The notes: generated by a model from the letters alone, not told the origin. A stretch of 64,000 bases of DNA from Mucilaginibacter sp. 14171R-50 (GCF_010093045.1 NZ_CP048115.1:1860001-1924000); one strand, 5' to 3'. Shown: positions 8,374-17,807, numbered from the stretch's first letter. Numbers and translations are program-made.

Positions 8374-11220
8374 ATGAGCGAAAAAACATTAGACCTGGGC
8401 GAGCAAAGTGAAGTTGAAGTTTATGGTGCCCGGGTACATAATTTAAAAAATATAGATGTCTCTTTTCCGCGCAATAAGCTGGTTGTTATAACCGGGCTTA
8501 GCGGCAGCGGTAAATCGTCGTTAGCGTTTGATACCATTTATGCCGAGGGTCAGCGTCGTTATATGGAAACATTTTCGGCCTACTCGCGCCAGTTTATGGG
8601 CGGTATGGAGCGGCCTGATGTAGATAAGGTATCGGGGCTTAGTCCGGTTATCGCCATCGAACAAAAAACCACCAGCAAAAACCCCCGCAGTACCGTAGGT
8701 ACCATTACCGAGATCTACGATTTTATGCGCCTGCTTTTTGCCCGTGCGGGCGAGGCTTACTCGTACACCACCGGCGAGAAAATGGAGCGCATGAGCGAGG
8801 ACCAGATCCTGAAAACCATTTTAGAAAAGTTTGACGGGCAGCCGGTAAACATACTGGCGCCGGTGGTAAAGGCCCGTAAAGGCCATTACCGCGAGCTTTT
8901 TGAGCAAATACGTAAGCAGGGCTACCTGAAGGTTTACATTGATGGCGCTATCGCCGATGTGGAAGCGAAAATGCAGGTAGACCGTTATAAGATACACGAT
9001 ATTGACATCGTAGTGGACCGCCTGGTAGTGAGCGAGGCTGACAGCAAAAGATTATATACCTCGGTGCAATCGGCACTTAAAATTGCCAAAGGCATTATCC
9101 GCATTGCCGATAAGGATAACAATGTATCTTATTTCAGCAAATACCTGATGGACCCGGTGTCGGGCATCTCGTATGATGAACCACAGCCTAACACCTTCTC
9201 GTTCAACTCGCCTTATGGTGCTTGCGAAAAGTGTAACGGACTGGGTTATATTTTCGAAGTTGACGAGGCATCTGTAGTGCCAAACCCTAAACTGAGTATT
9301 ATTAACGGTGGATTAGCGCCGATAGGCGAATACCGTGAAACCTGGATCTTCCAGGTGCTGAAGGCGCTGGCTAAAAAATATGAGTTTAGCTTGAGCACCC
9401 CCATAGAAAAATTGACCCGCGAGCAGTTGGACATTATCCTGAACGGATCGCCGGATATGATAACCGTGGCGGTTGAGTACAACAAATGGAACGTTCAAAG
9501 TTACCAGATAACCTTCGACGGCATCATCCGCATGCTGGAAGAGCAGCAGGAGCGCCGCAACGACGAGGGTATGGACGATATGGAAAATTATCGCGTACTG
9601 CGTACCTGCCCGGTTTGCGATGGCGCAAGGCTCAAAAAGGAATCGCTGCATTTTAAGGTTGACGAAAAGAATATTTTTGAGTTAGCCTGCATGGATATTA
9701 CCACACTGGATAAGTGGTACACCGGGTTGGAAGAAAGGCTGAACGAGCGCCAGAACGTTATCGCTAAAGAAATATTAAAAGAGATACGCGCACGCATCGG
9801 CTTTTTGCTGGATGTCGGCCTCAGCTATCTTACGCTTGACCGCACCGCCAAAACCCTATCTGGTGGCGAGGCGCAGCGTATCAGGCTGGCTACGCAGATA
9901 GGGTCGCAGCTGATGAACGTTATGTATATTTTGGATGAGCCAAGCATCGGCCTGCACCAGCGGGATAACGAACGCCTGATAAACGCCCTTAAAAACCTGC
10001 GCGACCTGGGTAACACCGTTTTGGTTGTAGAGCACGATAAGGATATGATACTGGAAGCCGACCATGTGATAGATATGGGCCCGGCAGCGGGGGTACACGG
10101 CGGTACTATTGTTGCCGAGGGTACACCTGCCCAATTAATGGCTAAGCATACGTTAACCACATCTTACATTAACGGCGAGCGTGAGATAGCTATCCCTAAA
10201 AAGCGCCGGGAAGGTAATGGTAAAACGTTATCGCTTAAAAAGGCTACGGGGCATAATTTAAAGAAGGTATCGGTCGATTTCCCGTTAGGTAAGCTGATAG
10301 GGGTGACAGGCGTATCGGGCAGCGGTAAATCAAGTTTGATCACCGAAACGCTGTACCCGATATTGAACCAACATTTCTTCCGTGCTAAAAAGCATCCGCT
10401 GCCGTACGATAAAATTGAAGGGCTGGAGCATATCGATAAAGTTATCGAAATAGACCAGACACCCATTGGCCGTACACCACGCTCAAACCCGGCTACTTAT
10501 ACCGGCGTATTCTCTGATATACGTAACCTGTTTGTCGCCTTGCCCGAGTCGCGGATACGTGGCTACAAGCCGGGCCGTTTCTCGTTCAACGTAAAAGGAG
10601 GCCGCTGCGAAACCTGCCAGGGCGCAGGCCAAAAGGTTATCGAGATGAATTTTTTACCCGATGTGCAGGTGCCATGCGAAGAATGCGGCGGCCGGCGCTA
10701 TAACCGCGAAACGCTGGAAGTACGATATCGTGGCAAATCCATCAGCGATGTGCTGGATATGAGCATCGAAGATGCCACGCCATTTTTTGAACACATCCCA
10801 TCTATCTACCGCAAGGTAAAAACCCTGTTTGATGTGGGATTGGGCTATATTACGCTTGGGCAATCGTCAACCACACTATCAGGCGGCGAGGCGCAGCGCG
10901 TAAAGCTGGCTACTGAGCTTAGTAAAAAAGATACAGGTAACACTTTCTACATACTGGACGAACCCACAACCGGCCTGCACTTCGAGGATATAAACGTGTT
11001 GCTGGGCGTAATAAACCAACTGGTTGATAAGGGCAACACCGTGCTGGTGATAGAGCATAACCTGGATGTTATCAAGGTTGTTGACCATGTTATAGATCTC
11101 GGTCCCGAAGGAGGCTCTGGCGGCGGTAAAATCCTGTTTAGTGGTACGCCCGAGGGTTTATGCAAAGTTAAAGACAGCTTTACCGGCCAGTTTTTGAAAA
11201 AGGAAATGGGATTGAAGTAA
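8374..11220 (+). CDS. uvrA: Excinuclease ABC subunit A
   Basis: A 948-residue damage-recognition ATPase of nucleotide excision repair. It works as a dimer with UvrB to find bulky lesions. Both ABC modules are complete: Walker A GLSGSGKS at 41-48 and GVSGSGKS at 646-653, and the two signature motifs [13 protein letters not shown] and [13 protein letters not shown]. Cys pairs of the zinc modules are visible in [25 protein letters not shown] and [11 protein letters not shown] chose the ATG at 8374 over a TTG at 8356 because it gives the usual UvrA N-terminus. The gene stands alone and ends against a long inverted repeat. The call is certain. Confidence 0.98.
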   Translation: MSEKTLDLGEQSEVEVYGARVHNLKNIDVSFPRNKLVVITGLSGSGKSSLAFDTIYAEGQRRYMETFSAYSRQFMGGMERPDVDKVSGLSPVIAIEQKTTSKNPRSTVGTITEIYDFMRLLFARAGEAYSYTTGEKMERMSEDQILKTILEKFDGQPVNILAPVVKARKGHYRELFEQIRKQGYLKVYIDGAIADVEAKMQVDRYKIHDIDIVVDRLVVSEADSKRLYTSVQSALKIAKGIIRIADKDNNVSYFSKYLMDPVSGISYDEPQPNTFSFNSPYGACEKCNGLGYIFEVDEASVVPNPKLSIINGGLAPIGEYRETWIFQVLKALAKKYEFSLSTPIEKLTREQLDIILNGSPDMITVAVEYNKWNVQSYQITFDGIIRMLEEQQERRNDEGMDDMENYRVLRTCPVCDGARLKKESLHFKVDEKNIFELACMDITTLDKWYTGLEERLNERQNVIAKEILKEIRARIGFLLDVGLSYLTLDRTAKTLSGGEAQRIRLATQIGSQLMNVMYILDEPSIGLHQRDNERLINALKNLRDLGNTVLVVEHDKDMILEADHVIDMGPAAGVHGGTIVAEGTPAQLMAKHTLTTSYINGEREIAIPKKRREGNGKTLSLKKATGHNLKKVSVDFPLGKLIGVTGVSGSGKSSLITETLYPILNQHFFRAKKHPLPYDKIEGLEHIDKVIEIDQTPIGRTPRSNPATYTGVFSDIRNLFVALPESRIRGYKPGRFSFNVKGGRCETCQGAGQKVIEMNFLPDVQVPCEECGGRRYNRETLEVRYRGKSISDVLDMSIEDATPFFEHIPSIYRKVKTLFDVGLGYITLGQSSTTLSGGEAQRVKLATELSKKDTGNTFYILDEPTTGLHFEDINVLLGVINQLVDKGNTVLVIEHNLDVIKVVDHVIDLGPEGGSGGGKILFSGTPEGLCKVKDSFTGQFLKKEMGLK

Positions 11221-11224
11221 TAAA

Positions 11225-11311
11225 ATTTGTCATACTAAAGGATATCAAACCTTTAGTGGCCGATTCGAAATGCGTGGATCAATTCCCCGTTATCCTTTAG
11301 CATGACAAAAT
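11225..11311. repeat. Long imperfect inverted repeat between convergent genes, likely bidirectional terminator
   Basis: The arms at about 11225-11244 and 11290-11311 (ATTTGTCATACTAAAGGATA against the complement of ATCCTTTAGCATGACAAAA) pair over about 19 bp with one mismatch and one bulge. The 45-bp loop contains a second CCTTTAG. It fills the gap between uvrA (+) and the secreted protein gene (-). It could act as a terminator for both or be a small dispersed repeat. Confidence 0.55.
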
Positions 11312-11317
11312 CAGTGG

Positions 11318-12157
11318 TTATTTCCCTGCAAACCTTTGCAGCAGGTTAGCGGCAGCGCCGGGCATCTTAACCTTGTAACGGTACATGCCGCCAAAGCTGT
11401 CCTCTTCTTTTAAAAATTCGTGGTTCTTTTTGCTGATCCAAAATGTTTCTACCGATTTTTGACCATTGTGTTCGGCTTCATTCACCAGTTTCCAGCAGTC
11501 AACTTTTTGGTTATCCAAAGTGCTTATCACTTCACTGCCGGTAACTTTGTATATAATATATTCCGGCTTACCGAAACCGGCATCATAGAAATTTATGGCG
11601 AAGGTTTTCCCTGCAGCAAGCGGCAGCATTTCAAAGGTTTCTATATCCAGGTTCCAGTTAAAATTGCGCTCAGTAAAATTAAGTTCGAAATCCTTTTTGG
11701 TATTTAGCGCTACGGTATCCGCGCCTTTTATTTTATTGGCATCCCAGTTGTAAGCGCCAAGTTTACCGGCAACCGTTTCGCTATGGTATACAGGCGAAAA
11801 ATCCTTCACCCTGTTTACCGAATAACCCGTGCGGTAGCTCATGGTATCGCTGCCATACCAGTGTTGTGTAGTGGCAAATACCTTTTCGCCGTTGCGCTCC
11901 ACTATTTTTGTATCGCGCAGCCAAAGCCAATACCTTAACGTTTTAGGGCTTTTGGGCATTTGAAAGTACACCAGGTACTGGCGCATGCCGGGCTTCAGTG
12001 TCGCGGTGTTTAGGCGATGATCTTTTACGCGAATGGTATCTACTTGTGCAAGCGCACGTCTGGGTTGAGCTGAAAAAAGCAATGTGACAAGTGCAGCGGT
12101 CAAAGCGGCGCTTATAGGTGATAGTGATCTCATGGTTTGTATGTTTACGGTTTTCAT
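11318..12157 (-). CDS. Secreted protein of unknown function (DUF3108-like)
   Basis: A 279-residue protein with an N-terminal hydrophobic export signal (about residues 12-37, ending near RRALAQ). The mature part is rich in beta-strands and aromatics, with patterns such as GKTFAINFYDAGFG, YIIYKVTGSE and ETFWISKKNHEFLKEE. These resemble DUF3108-type periplasmic or outer-membrane lipid-binding folds, in which a reported strand of a hydrolysable ligand is followed by a conversion factor. I cannot name the ligand. A start at the Met nine codons in (12133) is also reasonable. It is a single gene converging on uvrA. Confidence 0.55.
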   Translation of the reverse strand: MKTVNIQTMRSLSPISAALTAALVTLLFSAQPRRALAQVDTIRVKDHRLNTATLKPGMRQYLVYFQMPKSPKTLRYWLWLRDTKIVERNGEKVFATTQHWYGSDTMSYRTGYSVNRVKDFSPVYHSETVAGKLGAYNWDANKIKGADTVALNTKKDFELNFTERNFNWNLDIETFEMLPLAAGKTFAINFYDAGFGKPEYIIYKVTGSEVISTLDNQKVDCWKLVNEAEHNGQKSVETFWISKKNHEFLKEEDSFGGMYRYKVKMPGAAANLLQRFAGK

Positions 12158-12376
12158 AATTACTTAAAACTGCATCTTACAGGGCATCAGCTCAAACTAT
12201 TTCAACATACGTTAATATCTATTTAGCAGGCAGGGCGATTTTTTCAATAAATGCGCAATCGCTTGTTTATTCATCCCCATGACCATTTCATTGAAACTTT
12301 ACCGGCGATGGTTTAATAAACTTGGCATATGGTTTAAACGGGTACACATCTATCAAAAAGCTTTGTACTTTTAAGC

Positions 12377-13399
12377 ATGCAATTGTTTAAAAGGAAGCCA
12401 AACATCCGGCAACAGCAGTGGATGGTTTGGATCTTCGTATTTTTTATTGTGCTGTTTTCGTTGCTGCCGATGGATGGCATAGGGCAGTCGACTGTTTTTG
12501 CATTGATAAACACCCTTTTTTATGCGGCCATAATTTATGGCAACATTTTGTGGCTTTTCCCGAAGTTATATCAAACAGGCAGGTTAGCGCTTTATATTTT
12601 AGCGGTTATTGTATTACTGCTGATAACCGGTGCGCTGCGTGCTTATCTGTCATTATATATATACAACGCCTTTTTTGCCATGGGGCACCCCACCAAGATG
12701 AAATTTGAAGCTATCATGAGCTTTGTTATAGCGGGGCTGCTGATATTTATGCTCAGTTTTATTTTCAGGATAGCGCTTGCCTATTTCAAGTTAAAGCAAC
12801 AATCAGAAGATATCCTTGTCCAAAAAACACAGGCCGAATTAAACCTCCTGAAATCGCAGGTGCAGCCACACTTTTTGTTTAATACCCTGAATAATATCTA
12901 TTACGAAGCTTATCTTGAATCGCCGCGAACGGCAGCACTGATCGAGAAGCTGTCGGACATTATGCGCTATTTTGTTGATGAAAGCCCCAGGCAGGAGGTT
13001 AGTCTTGCGAACGAAGTGCAATTTCTTGAAAATTATATCGCGCTGGAAAATATCCGCATCCGTTACGATGTAGATATCACCTTTACCAAAGATTGCGACA
13101 TGTCGTTAACCCTGCCGCCCATGCTGCTGATGACCTTCGTCGAGAATATTTTTAAGCATGGTATCGATAAAAGCAGCAGCCATAATAAGATAAATATAAC
13201 ATTGCTACAGCAAAATGGCCGGCTGCAGTTTACCACTACCAACACCATTCCGGATAAGCCGTTAACTACTTTATCCACGGGGTTTGGTATTCAGAATTTA
13301 CGGAAACGGTTAGTGCTGCTTTACCAAACGGATTTTGAGCTGCAGGTTGAAAATAAAGGCGATATTTACATTGCGCAACTAAATATCCCGCTGGCATGA
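12377..13399 (+). CDS. LytS-type sensor histidine kinase
   Basis: A 340-residue membrane kinase. Four hydrophobic segments fill about residues 13-140. A short coiled linker leads to the His_kinase (PF06580) domain, with phospho-accepting His165 in QPHFLFNTLNN, and a HATPase domain with GFGIQNLRKRL. It lacks a separate sensor domain, so the signal probably acts through the membrane segments. It overlaps the downstream LytTR regulator gene by 4 bp (ATGA), a sign of translational coupling and a cognate pair. The signal is unknown. Confidence 0.9.
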   Translation: MQLFKRKPNIRQQQWMVWIFVFFIVLFSLLPMDGIGQSTVFALINTLFYAAIIYGNILWLFPKLYQTGRLALYILAVIVLLLITGALRAYLSLYIYNAFFAMGHPTKMKFEAIMSFVIAGLLIFMLSFIFRIALAYFKLKQQSEDILVQKTQAELNLLKSQVQPHFLFNTLNNIYYEAYLESPRTAALIEKLSDIMRYFVDESPRQEVSLANEVQFLENYIALENIRIRYDVDITFTKDCDMSLTLPPMLLMTFVENIFKHGIDKSSSHNKINITLLQQNGRLQFTTTNTIPDKPLTTLSTGFGIQNLRKRLVLLYQTDFELQVENKGDIYIAQLNIPLA

Positions 13400-14106
13400 A
13401 CTTAAGCTGCATTATTATCGACGACGAGCCAAACGCGGTTAGCCTGCTGGAAGTGCTGATCGGTCAGACCACGCAATGGCAGCTTTTAGGCAAATGCTAC
13501 AACGCGTTGGAGGCGATAGACTTTTTAAAGAAACATACCGTAGATTTTATTTTTCTGGATATCAACATGCCGCACCTTACAGGTATGGAATTGGCGGGGT
13601 TGCTGCCCAAAGAAACCAAAATTGTTTTTACCACCGCTTATGCCGAACATGCGGCCGACAGCTACGCCTTCCAAACCATTGATTATTTGCTGAAACCTAT
13701 AACGCTTAAACGATTTTTGGCCGCTACACAAAAAATTGATGCCGCTTTTGGCAAACATACGGTGATAGAAAAAAGCGAGAGCAAGCCGGAGGATGATTAC
13801 TTTTTTGTAAAATCGGGTAAAACGCTGCGTAAGATACTGCTGGACGAGGTATTGTACTTTGAGGGTGAAAAGGAATATGTGCGCCTGGTTACGGCTACCG
13901 AAGAACTGCTGATATACCGCCGTTTAAAAGAGGTAGAAATGCAGCTGCCCCAGCCTTTTGTGCGGGTGCATAACTCATACATCGTAAATACCAAACGCTT
14001 AAGCAAGATACAGGATAACCACGTTTACATCGGCGATAAGCAGATCCCGGTAAGCGAAAAGTTCAGGGAGGGATTTATGGCAGTGATAAGGCAGAGGATA
14101 TTTTAG
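13396..14106 (+). CDS. LytTR-family response regulator
   Basis: A 236-residue regulator with an N-terminal receiver domain (phospho-acceptor Asp55 in FIFLDINMP, TTAYAEH switch strand, YLLKPI near its end) and a C-terminal LytTR DNA-binding domain from about residue 135, with YFEGEKEYVRL and FVRVHNSYIVN. It is the partner of the kinase encoded just upstream. LytTR proteins usually bind two direct repeats upstream of a few targets. No clear target pair is visible next to this operon. Confidence 0.92.
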   Translation: MNLSCIIIDDEPNAVSLLEVLIGQTTQWQLLGKCYNALEAIDFLKKHTVDFIFLDINMPHLTGMELAGLLPKETKIVFTTAYAEHAADSYAFQTIDYLLKPITLKRFLAATQKIDAAFGKHTVIEKSESKPEDDYFFVKSGKTLRKILLDEVLYFEGEKEYVRLVTATEELLIYRRLKEVEMQLPQPFVRVHNSYIVNTKRLSKIQDNHVYIGDKQIPVSEKFREGFMAVIRQRIF

Positions 14107-14136
14107 GGGGCTATCCGGCTCTGCCTGGGACTCTTA

Positions 14137-14163
14137 GTGTTCACGTTCGCGCCACGTGAACAC
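14137..14163. repeat. Perfect hairpin with GTTCACG motifs
   Basis: A 10-bp perfect stem (GTGTTCACGT at 14137-14146 with ACGTGAACAC at 14154-14163). Two further CGTGAAC copies follow at about 14164-14180. It lies just after the LytTR gene and lacks a T tract, so it may be a terminator, an RNA stabiliser or a dispersed palindrome. Confidence 0.5.
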
Positions 14164-14278
14164 CGTGAACACACGTGAACGCTTGATAATCAGGCGTTTT
14201 AATTTTTAGGTACTGACGAAGCTGTGCCACCAACGGTTTGGTAAAAATTAATACACAAATAGCTACAACAAGACAGGA

Positions 14279-14310
14279 CCGTCATTGCGAGGAACGAAGC
14301 AATCTCTTTA
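14279..14310 (+). repeat. Left 32-bp inverted repeat
   Basis: Reads CCGTCATTGCGAGGAACGAA and continues to CTTTA. It is identical to the reverse complement of 14655-14686. Confidence 0.9.
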
Positions 14311-14329
14311 AGCTATTACCACATGCTAA

Positions 14330-14635
14330 TTATTCATTTAGCAGATCATCATATAAATCGTTCCATCCGGGATTTATAGAATTGACTAAATCTATCTTGC
14401 TTTGGCGACTTCCGCCTTTAATCAGTTTTTCAGCCGCAATCGCTTCTTCAATATGCGAGTAGAAGTAGTGATAAACGAGTTTATGGCAATTATATCTTGA
14501 AGTAAAACTGTCAGGGTAGGTTTTGTTTTTATGGTCCCAAACCCTATCCATCAAATCGGAGGTTACCCCAGTGTAAAAAACTACATTTTGCTTGTTAGTC
14601 ATGATGTACACACAACCGCCTCTTTGCATAACCAT
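14330..14635 (-). CDS. Small GIY-YIG nuclease family protein
   Basis: A 101-residue protein made of one GIY-YIG catalytic domain. The first motif is a variant, GGCVYIMTN with Tyr10. The second is YTGVTSDLMDRVWDH, with Tyr21 and the catalytic-type Arg31. The EEAIAAEKLIKGG helix with the metal-binding-type Glu and a WNDLYDDL end complete the UvrC/YhbQ-like fold. YhbQ-type stand-alone domains are proposed to cut DNA, but their role is not established. The gene is enclosed by perfect inverted repeats, which is its most telling context. It is probably cytosolic. Confidence 0.88.
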   Translation of the reverse strand: MVMQRGGCVYIMTNKQNVVFYTGVTSDLMDRVWDHKNKTYPDSFTSRYNCHKLVYHYFYSHIEEAIAAEKLIKGGSRQSKIDLVNSINPGWNDLYDDLLNE

Positions 14636-14654
14636 ATTACATGTTTAATTGTCC

Positions 14655-14686
14655 TAAAGAGATTGCTTCGTTCCTCGCAATGACGG
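14655..14686 (-). repeat. Right 32-bp inverted repeat
   Basis: Exact reverse complement of 14279-14310, placed 19 bp upstream of the GIY-YIG start codon. It may therefore also shape that gene's transcription. Confidence 0.9.
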
Positions 14687-14723
14687 GAAGTGCCTTAATC
14701 CAATCGTACATCGCCCAACTGTC

Positions 14724-14756
14724 CTGAAGAGATTGCTTCGTACCTGGCCATGACGT
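14724..14756 (-). repeat. Degenerate third copy of the GIY-YIG-associated repeat
   Basis: GAAGAGATTGCTTCGTACCT and following bases match the right repeat in the same orientation, with a few substitutions (TACCTGGCCATGACG in place of TTCCTCGCAATGACG). Confidence 0.75.
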
Positions 14757-14795
14757 GGCGGATTTGGGGATGACATGGTTGTGTTATTAAACGGC

Positions 14796-15815
14796 CTATG
14801 ATTCCGTTAATTCGCCTCTTAGATCCTTCTCCAGGCAGCGCTTTACCTCTTTAGGGTCGTCTATCTCGCCCAGCAGGTACATCATTTTGGTAACAGCGGC
14901 TTCATAGGTCATATCATACCCGTTGGCCACGCCAATATCTTTTAACTGCTTGCTGGTTTCGTATCGTCCCAGTTCAACCGTACCTACCTTGCATTGCGAA
15001 ATATCCAGGATCACTTTTCCGCTATCGATAGCGGCTTCAAGCAGATCGATGAACCACTGGTCGGTAGTAGTGTTACCCGCGCCAAAGGTCTCCATTACTA
15101 TGCCGCGTACGTCTGCACTTAAAATGGTCTCCACAACCTTCGGACTGATCCCCGGGTACAGTTTTAGTACAGCAACATCGCTCACCAACTTGTTATGAAC
15201 GTTAAGCGGGCCTTCGCCCGGCGGGCGGATATCGTTTATGCTGAAACGCAGGTGTACGCCCGATTCGGCCAATATAGGGTAATTGGGCGAGCGGAAGGCC
15301 TCGAATTTTGATGAGTTATATTTGAACGCGCGGTTCCCCCGAAACAGTTTGTAATCAAAATAAATGCAAACTTCGGGTACGCGTGCCTTGTCGTTCTTTT
15401 TCGCCTTAGCAATTTCAATAGCCGTCATCAGGTTTTCTTTGGCATCGGTACGTACCGCGCTGATGGGTAACTGCGATCCTGTAAAAATTACCGGCTTGTT
15501 CAGATTTTGCAGCATAAAACTAAGTGCCGAGGCAGTAAATGCCATGGTATCAGAACCATGCAGTATCACAAAGCCATCAACAGTATCGTAATTGGCTTCT
15601 ATAAGCGCGGCAAGTTCGGCCCATATAACGGGGTTCATGTTTGATGAGTCGATAATATGCTCGAACGAGTGCACCTTAATCTTGCAATTAAGCTTTTCCA
15701 GTTCGGGTACATTATCCATTATCTGCTCAAAGTTGATGGGTACCAACGTTTTTGTAACAGGGTCGCTCATCATACCTATTGTACCACCGGTATAGATGAT
15801 CAGTATCTGGCTCAT
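14796..15815 (-). CDS. ansA: Type I L-asparaginase
   Basis: A 339-residue cytosolic enzyme that hydrolyses L-asparagine to aspartate and ammonia. There is no signal peptide, which fits the low-affinity type I form. The first catalytic threonine is Thr12 in YTGGTIGM. The second active-site block is ILHGSDTMAFTASAL (Thr and Asp), and the lysine follows in DAKENLMTA. QLPISAVRTDA and METFGAGN are typical of the AnsA family. It lies 37 bp downstream of the tatD-like gene on the same strand, so the two may be co-transcribed. Confidence 0.93.
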   Translation of the reverse strand: MSQILIIYTGGTIGMMSDPVTKTLVPINFEQIMDNVPELEKLNCKIKVHSFEHIIDSSNMNPVIWAELAALIEANYDTVDGFVILHGSDTMAFTASALSFMLQNLNKPVIFTGSQLPISAVRTDAKENLMTAIEIAKAKKNDKARVPEVCIYFDYKLFRGNRAFKYNSSKFEAFRSPNYPILAESGVHLRFSINDIRPPGEGPLNVHNKLVSDVAVLKLYPGISPKVVETILSADVRGIVMETFGAGNTTTDQWFIDLLEAAIDSGKVILDISQCKVGTVELGRYETSKQLKDIGVANGYDMTYEAAVTKMMYLLGEIDDPKEVKRCLEKDLRGELTES

Positions 15816-15852
15816 TTTGGGTCAGGTTTATGCTATTAATATAATCTTTGAT

Positions 15853-16620
15853 CTAAACACCAAATATCTTTTCTGAATTTTCGGTGGTTATACGGGCCAC
15901 ATCTTCAACAGATATCTGATACAGTTCCGCCACCTTTTGCGCCACATAGATCAGGTAAGCGCTTTCATTGGGTTTACCCCGGTACGGAACGGGCGTAAGG
16001 TACGGAGAATCGGTTTCTAAAACCACATGCTTCAGGTCAATTTGCGGTAATATCTTATCCAACCCGGCATTTTTATAGGTCACTACGCCCCCAATGCCCA
16101 GGTAAAACCCCAGTGCGGTAACTTTACTTGCCTGTTCAAGCGTACCGGTAAAGCAGTGAAATATACCGCGCAGGTTTTCGTCGTGCTCATCATGCAATAC
16201 CTGGTAAACTTCATCAAAGGCATCCCGGCAATGTATCACTATGGGCAATTTTAAAGTTTTAGCCCATTGTATCTGCAATTTAAAAGCCTGTACCTGTTGG
16301 GTTAAAAAGGTTTTGTCCCAGTAAAGGTCTATCCCGATTTCGCCCACAGCGTATATTTTATGCTGATGCATGGCCGGTTGTATTACCGCCAGTTCCTCTT
16401 CCCAGTCATCTTTTACCGAACACGGATGCAGGCCGAGCATGGGGTAACAGGCATCGGGGTAAGTTTTCACCAGATCGAACATCATAGGTACCGACGCCGC
16501 ATCCACATTGGGCAAAAACAAGCGCCCAATATTATTTTCCAGGCAACGCTGCATCATTTGCGCCCGCTTGTCAGTATCAGTTTCGTAATATAAATGGGTA
16601 TGTGTATCGGTTAACACCAT
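15853..16620 (-). CDS. TatD-family metal-dependent hydrolase
   Basis: A 255-residue TIM-barrel hydrolase of the TatD DNase family. It opens with DTHTHLYYETD (metal-binding His7 and His9). GEIGIDLYWD supplies the bridging Glu, IVIHCRDAFDEV and FHCFTG supply further His ligands, and LETDSPYLTPVPYRGKPNE holds the late Asp. The family includes 3'-5' DNases and tRNA/DNA quality-control enzymes; its exact substrate here is not known. It is cytosolic and placed ahead of ansA on the same strand. The upstream gap carries the FKBP terminator. Confidence 0.92.
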   Translation of the reverse strand: MVLTDTHTHLYYETDTDKRAQMMQRCLENNIGRLFLPNVDAASVPMMFDLVKTYPDACYPMLGLHPCSVKDDWEEELAVIQPAMHQHKIYAVGEIGIDLYWDKTFLTQQVQAFKLQIQWAKTLKLPIVIHCRDAFDEVYQVLHDEHDENLRGIFHCFTGTLEQASKVTALGFYLGIGGVVTYKNAGLDKILPQIDLKHVVLETDSPYLTPVPYRGKPNESAYLIYVAQKVAELYQISVEDVARITTENSEKIFGV

Positions 16621-16633
16621 GGCACAAAATTAA

Positions 16634-16659
16634 AAAAGCCTTCTTTGCAGAAGGCTTTT
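16634..16659. terminator. Terminator downstream of the FKBP gene
   Basis: A perfect 11-bp stem (16634-16644 with 16649-16659) and 4-base loop. On the minus strand it is followed by a T tract, ending transcripts of the gene at 16669-17667. Confidence 0.85.
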
Positions 16660-16668
16660 CAATTAAAA

Positions 16669-17667
16669 TTAATTTTTCTTTTTAACTGCTGTTCGCTTTT
16701 TCACCGCTGTTTTTTTCTTTAACGGCGCTTTGGCAGCAGGTATTGTGGCAGGATGCTTTACCCTTACTACTTTTACAAGTTCTACATCAAACACTAAAGG
16801 TGCATAAGGGGTGATGTCGGCACCCGAGCCATACTCGCCATAAGCCAGCGCGGAAGGGATGATCAATTTCGCCTTTGAGCCTTCGTTCATCAGCAGGAAA
16901 GCCTCGTCCCAGCCTGGTATAACCCTGCCGGTACCCAATGCAAAGCTAATAGGCTCGTAAGGGCGTCCGGGCTGGTTTAAACCGCCGGCTTTCGCATCGG
17001 CTTCAATGCTGCTGTCAAACATCTTACCTTCAAGGGTGCGGCCGGTATAGTTTACATAAATCGTATCGCCTTTAAGCGGTTTAGGCTTATTGCCGGCCTG
17101 TTTAATAACGTACCTTAAACCGGATGGGGTGGTTTTAGCTATTATTTTGTTGCTGTTAATGTAGCCTTCCAGTTTAGCTGCCTCGGCAGCTTTCAGTTTT
17201 TCGCCTTCGGCTTTCATCTTTGCCATAGCGGCGTTGCGTTCGGCCATAGCTTCTTCTAAAGTTTGCACCTGTAATATTTTCAGCTTAAAAACAATGTTGC
17301 CGCCTTTTTTAAATATCGGTGGCATTTCGGTTTCGTGGCCCTTAAATACTGAGTCAACCGGTACCCTAACAACGGCGCTATCATTAACAGCCAATAGCGG
17401 GAATATATCCATCAGGTCGGCTACGTTGGCAGATGGGCGCACTTGCGCCTTTACCGGCTGGCCCTGCTGATAGGTGCTAAACAATACCGAATCTTTATCG
17501 GTGCATTGTACAGCCTGGAAGGTTATGATATCGTTTTGCTTTATTTTTTGACCGGGGGCATTGCTGATAACCTGGTATTGCACACCAGAGGAGGTTTGCT
17601 TAAACTGCGCTGCTGCGGTAAGGGTTAACAACGAAAATATAACGACTAAATAAAAAGTATTTTTCAT
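16669..17667 (-). CDS. Exported FKBP-type peptidyl-prolyl isomerase with two FKBP-like domains
   Basis: A 332-residue periplasmic folding enzyme. A Sec signal covers about residues 1-20 (ending TAAAQ). An N-terminal FKBP-like half (about 25-135) lacks the active-site aromatics. A charged helical linker follows (Ala/Lys/Glu rich, about 137-165). The C-terminal canonical FKBP domain has VNYTGRTLEGKMFDSS, RVIPGWDEAF and IPSALAYGEYGSG. It ends in a lysine-rich tail (KKKTAVKKRTAVKKKN). It catalyses cis-trans isomerisation at prolines. It is a paralogue of the next gene, with the same two-half layout. Confidence 0.9.
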   Translation of the reverse strand: MKNTFYLVVIFSLLTLTAAAQFKQTSSGVQYQVISNAPGQKIKQNDIITFQAVQCTDKDSVLFSTYQQGQPVKAQVRPSANVADLMDIFPLLAVNDSAVVRVPVDSVFKGHETEMPPIFKKGGNIVFKLKILQVQTLEEAMAERNAAMAKMKAEGEKLKAAEAAKLEGYINSNKIIAKTTPSGLRYVIKQAGNKPKPLKGDTIYVNYTGRTLEGKMFDSSIEADAKAGGLNQPGRPYEPISFALGTGRVIPGWDEAFLLMNEGSKAKLIIPSALAYGEYGSGADITPYAPLVFDVELVKVVRVKHPATIPAAKAPLKKKTAVKKRTAVKKKN

Positions 17668-17763
17668 CAGGATTATTGTTTTTTAATGGCTATGAAGCTA
17701 TTACACGCTATATTCAAATAGTTTTTTGAGCTGCAGCCTGTGATGGTTTCATGACATAAAAAA

Positions 17764-17790
17764 AGCCTCCCGGAGGTATCCCGGAAGGCT
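17764..17790 (-). terminator. Terminator of the second FKBP gene
   Basis: A 10-bp stem with one mismatch (AGCCTCCCGG with CCGGAAGGCT). The minus strand reads into a run of seven T residues, 17 bp beyond the stop codon at 17808. Confidence 0.75.
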
Positions 17791-17807
17791 ATAAATTTTT
17801 TTTGAAA

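Larger units (their letters stand above)
14279..14686 (-). mobile_element. Candidate miniature element: GIY-YIG gene between 32-bp inverted repeats
   Basis: Perfect 32-bp inverted repeats (14279-14310 and 14655-14686, core GTCATTGCGAGGAACGAAGC) enclose a single small GIY-YIG nuclease gene with little else inside, 408 bp in total. A decayed third copy of the repeat lies just outside at 14724-14756. The repeat core recurs in the unrelated large repeat at 61018 and 61571. The arrangement resembles a nuclease gene travelling with its REP-like sites, in the way RAYT transposases associate with REP sequences. Mobility is my inference; no target-site duplication is evident. Confidence 0.5.
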
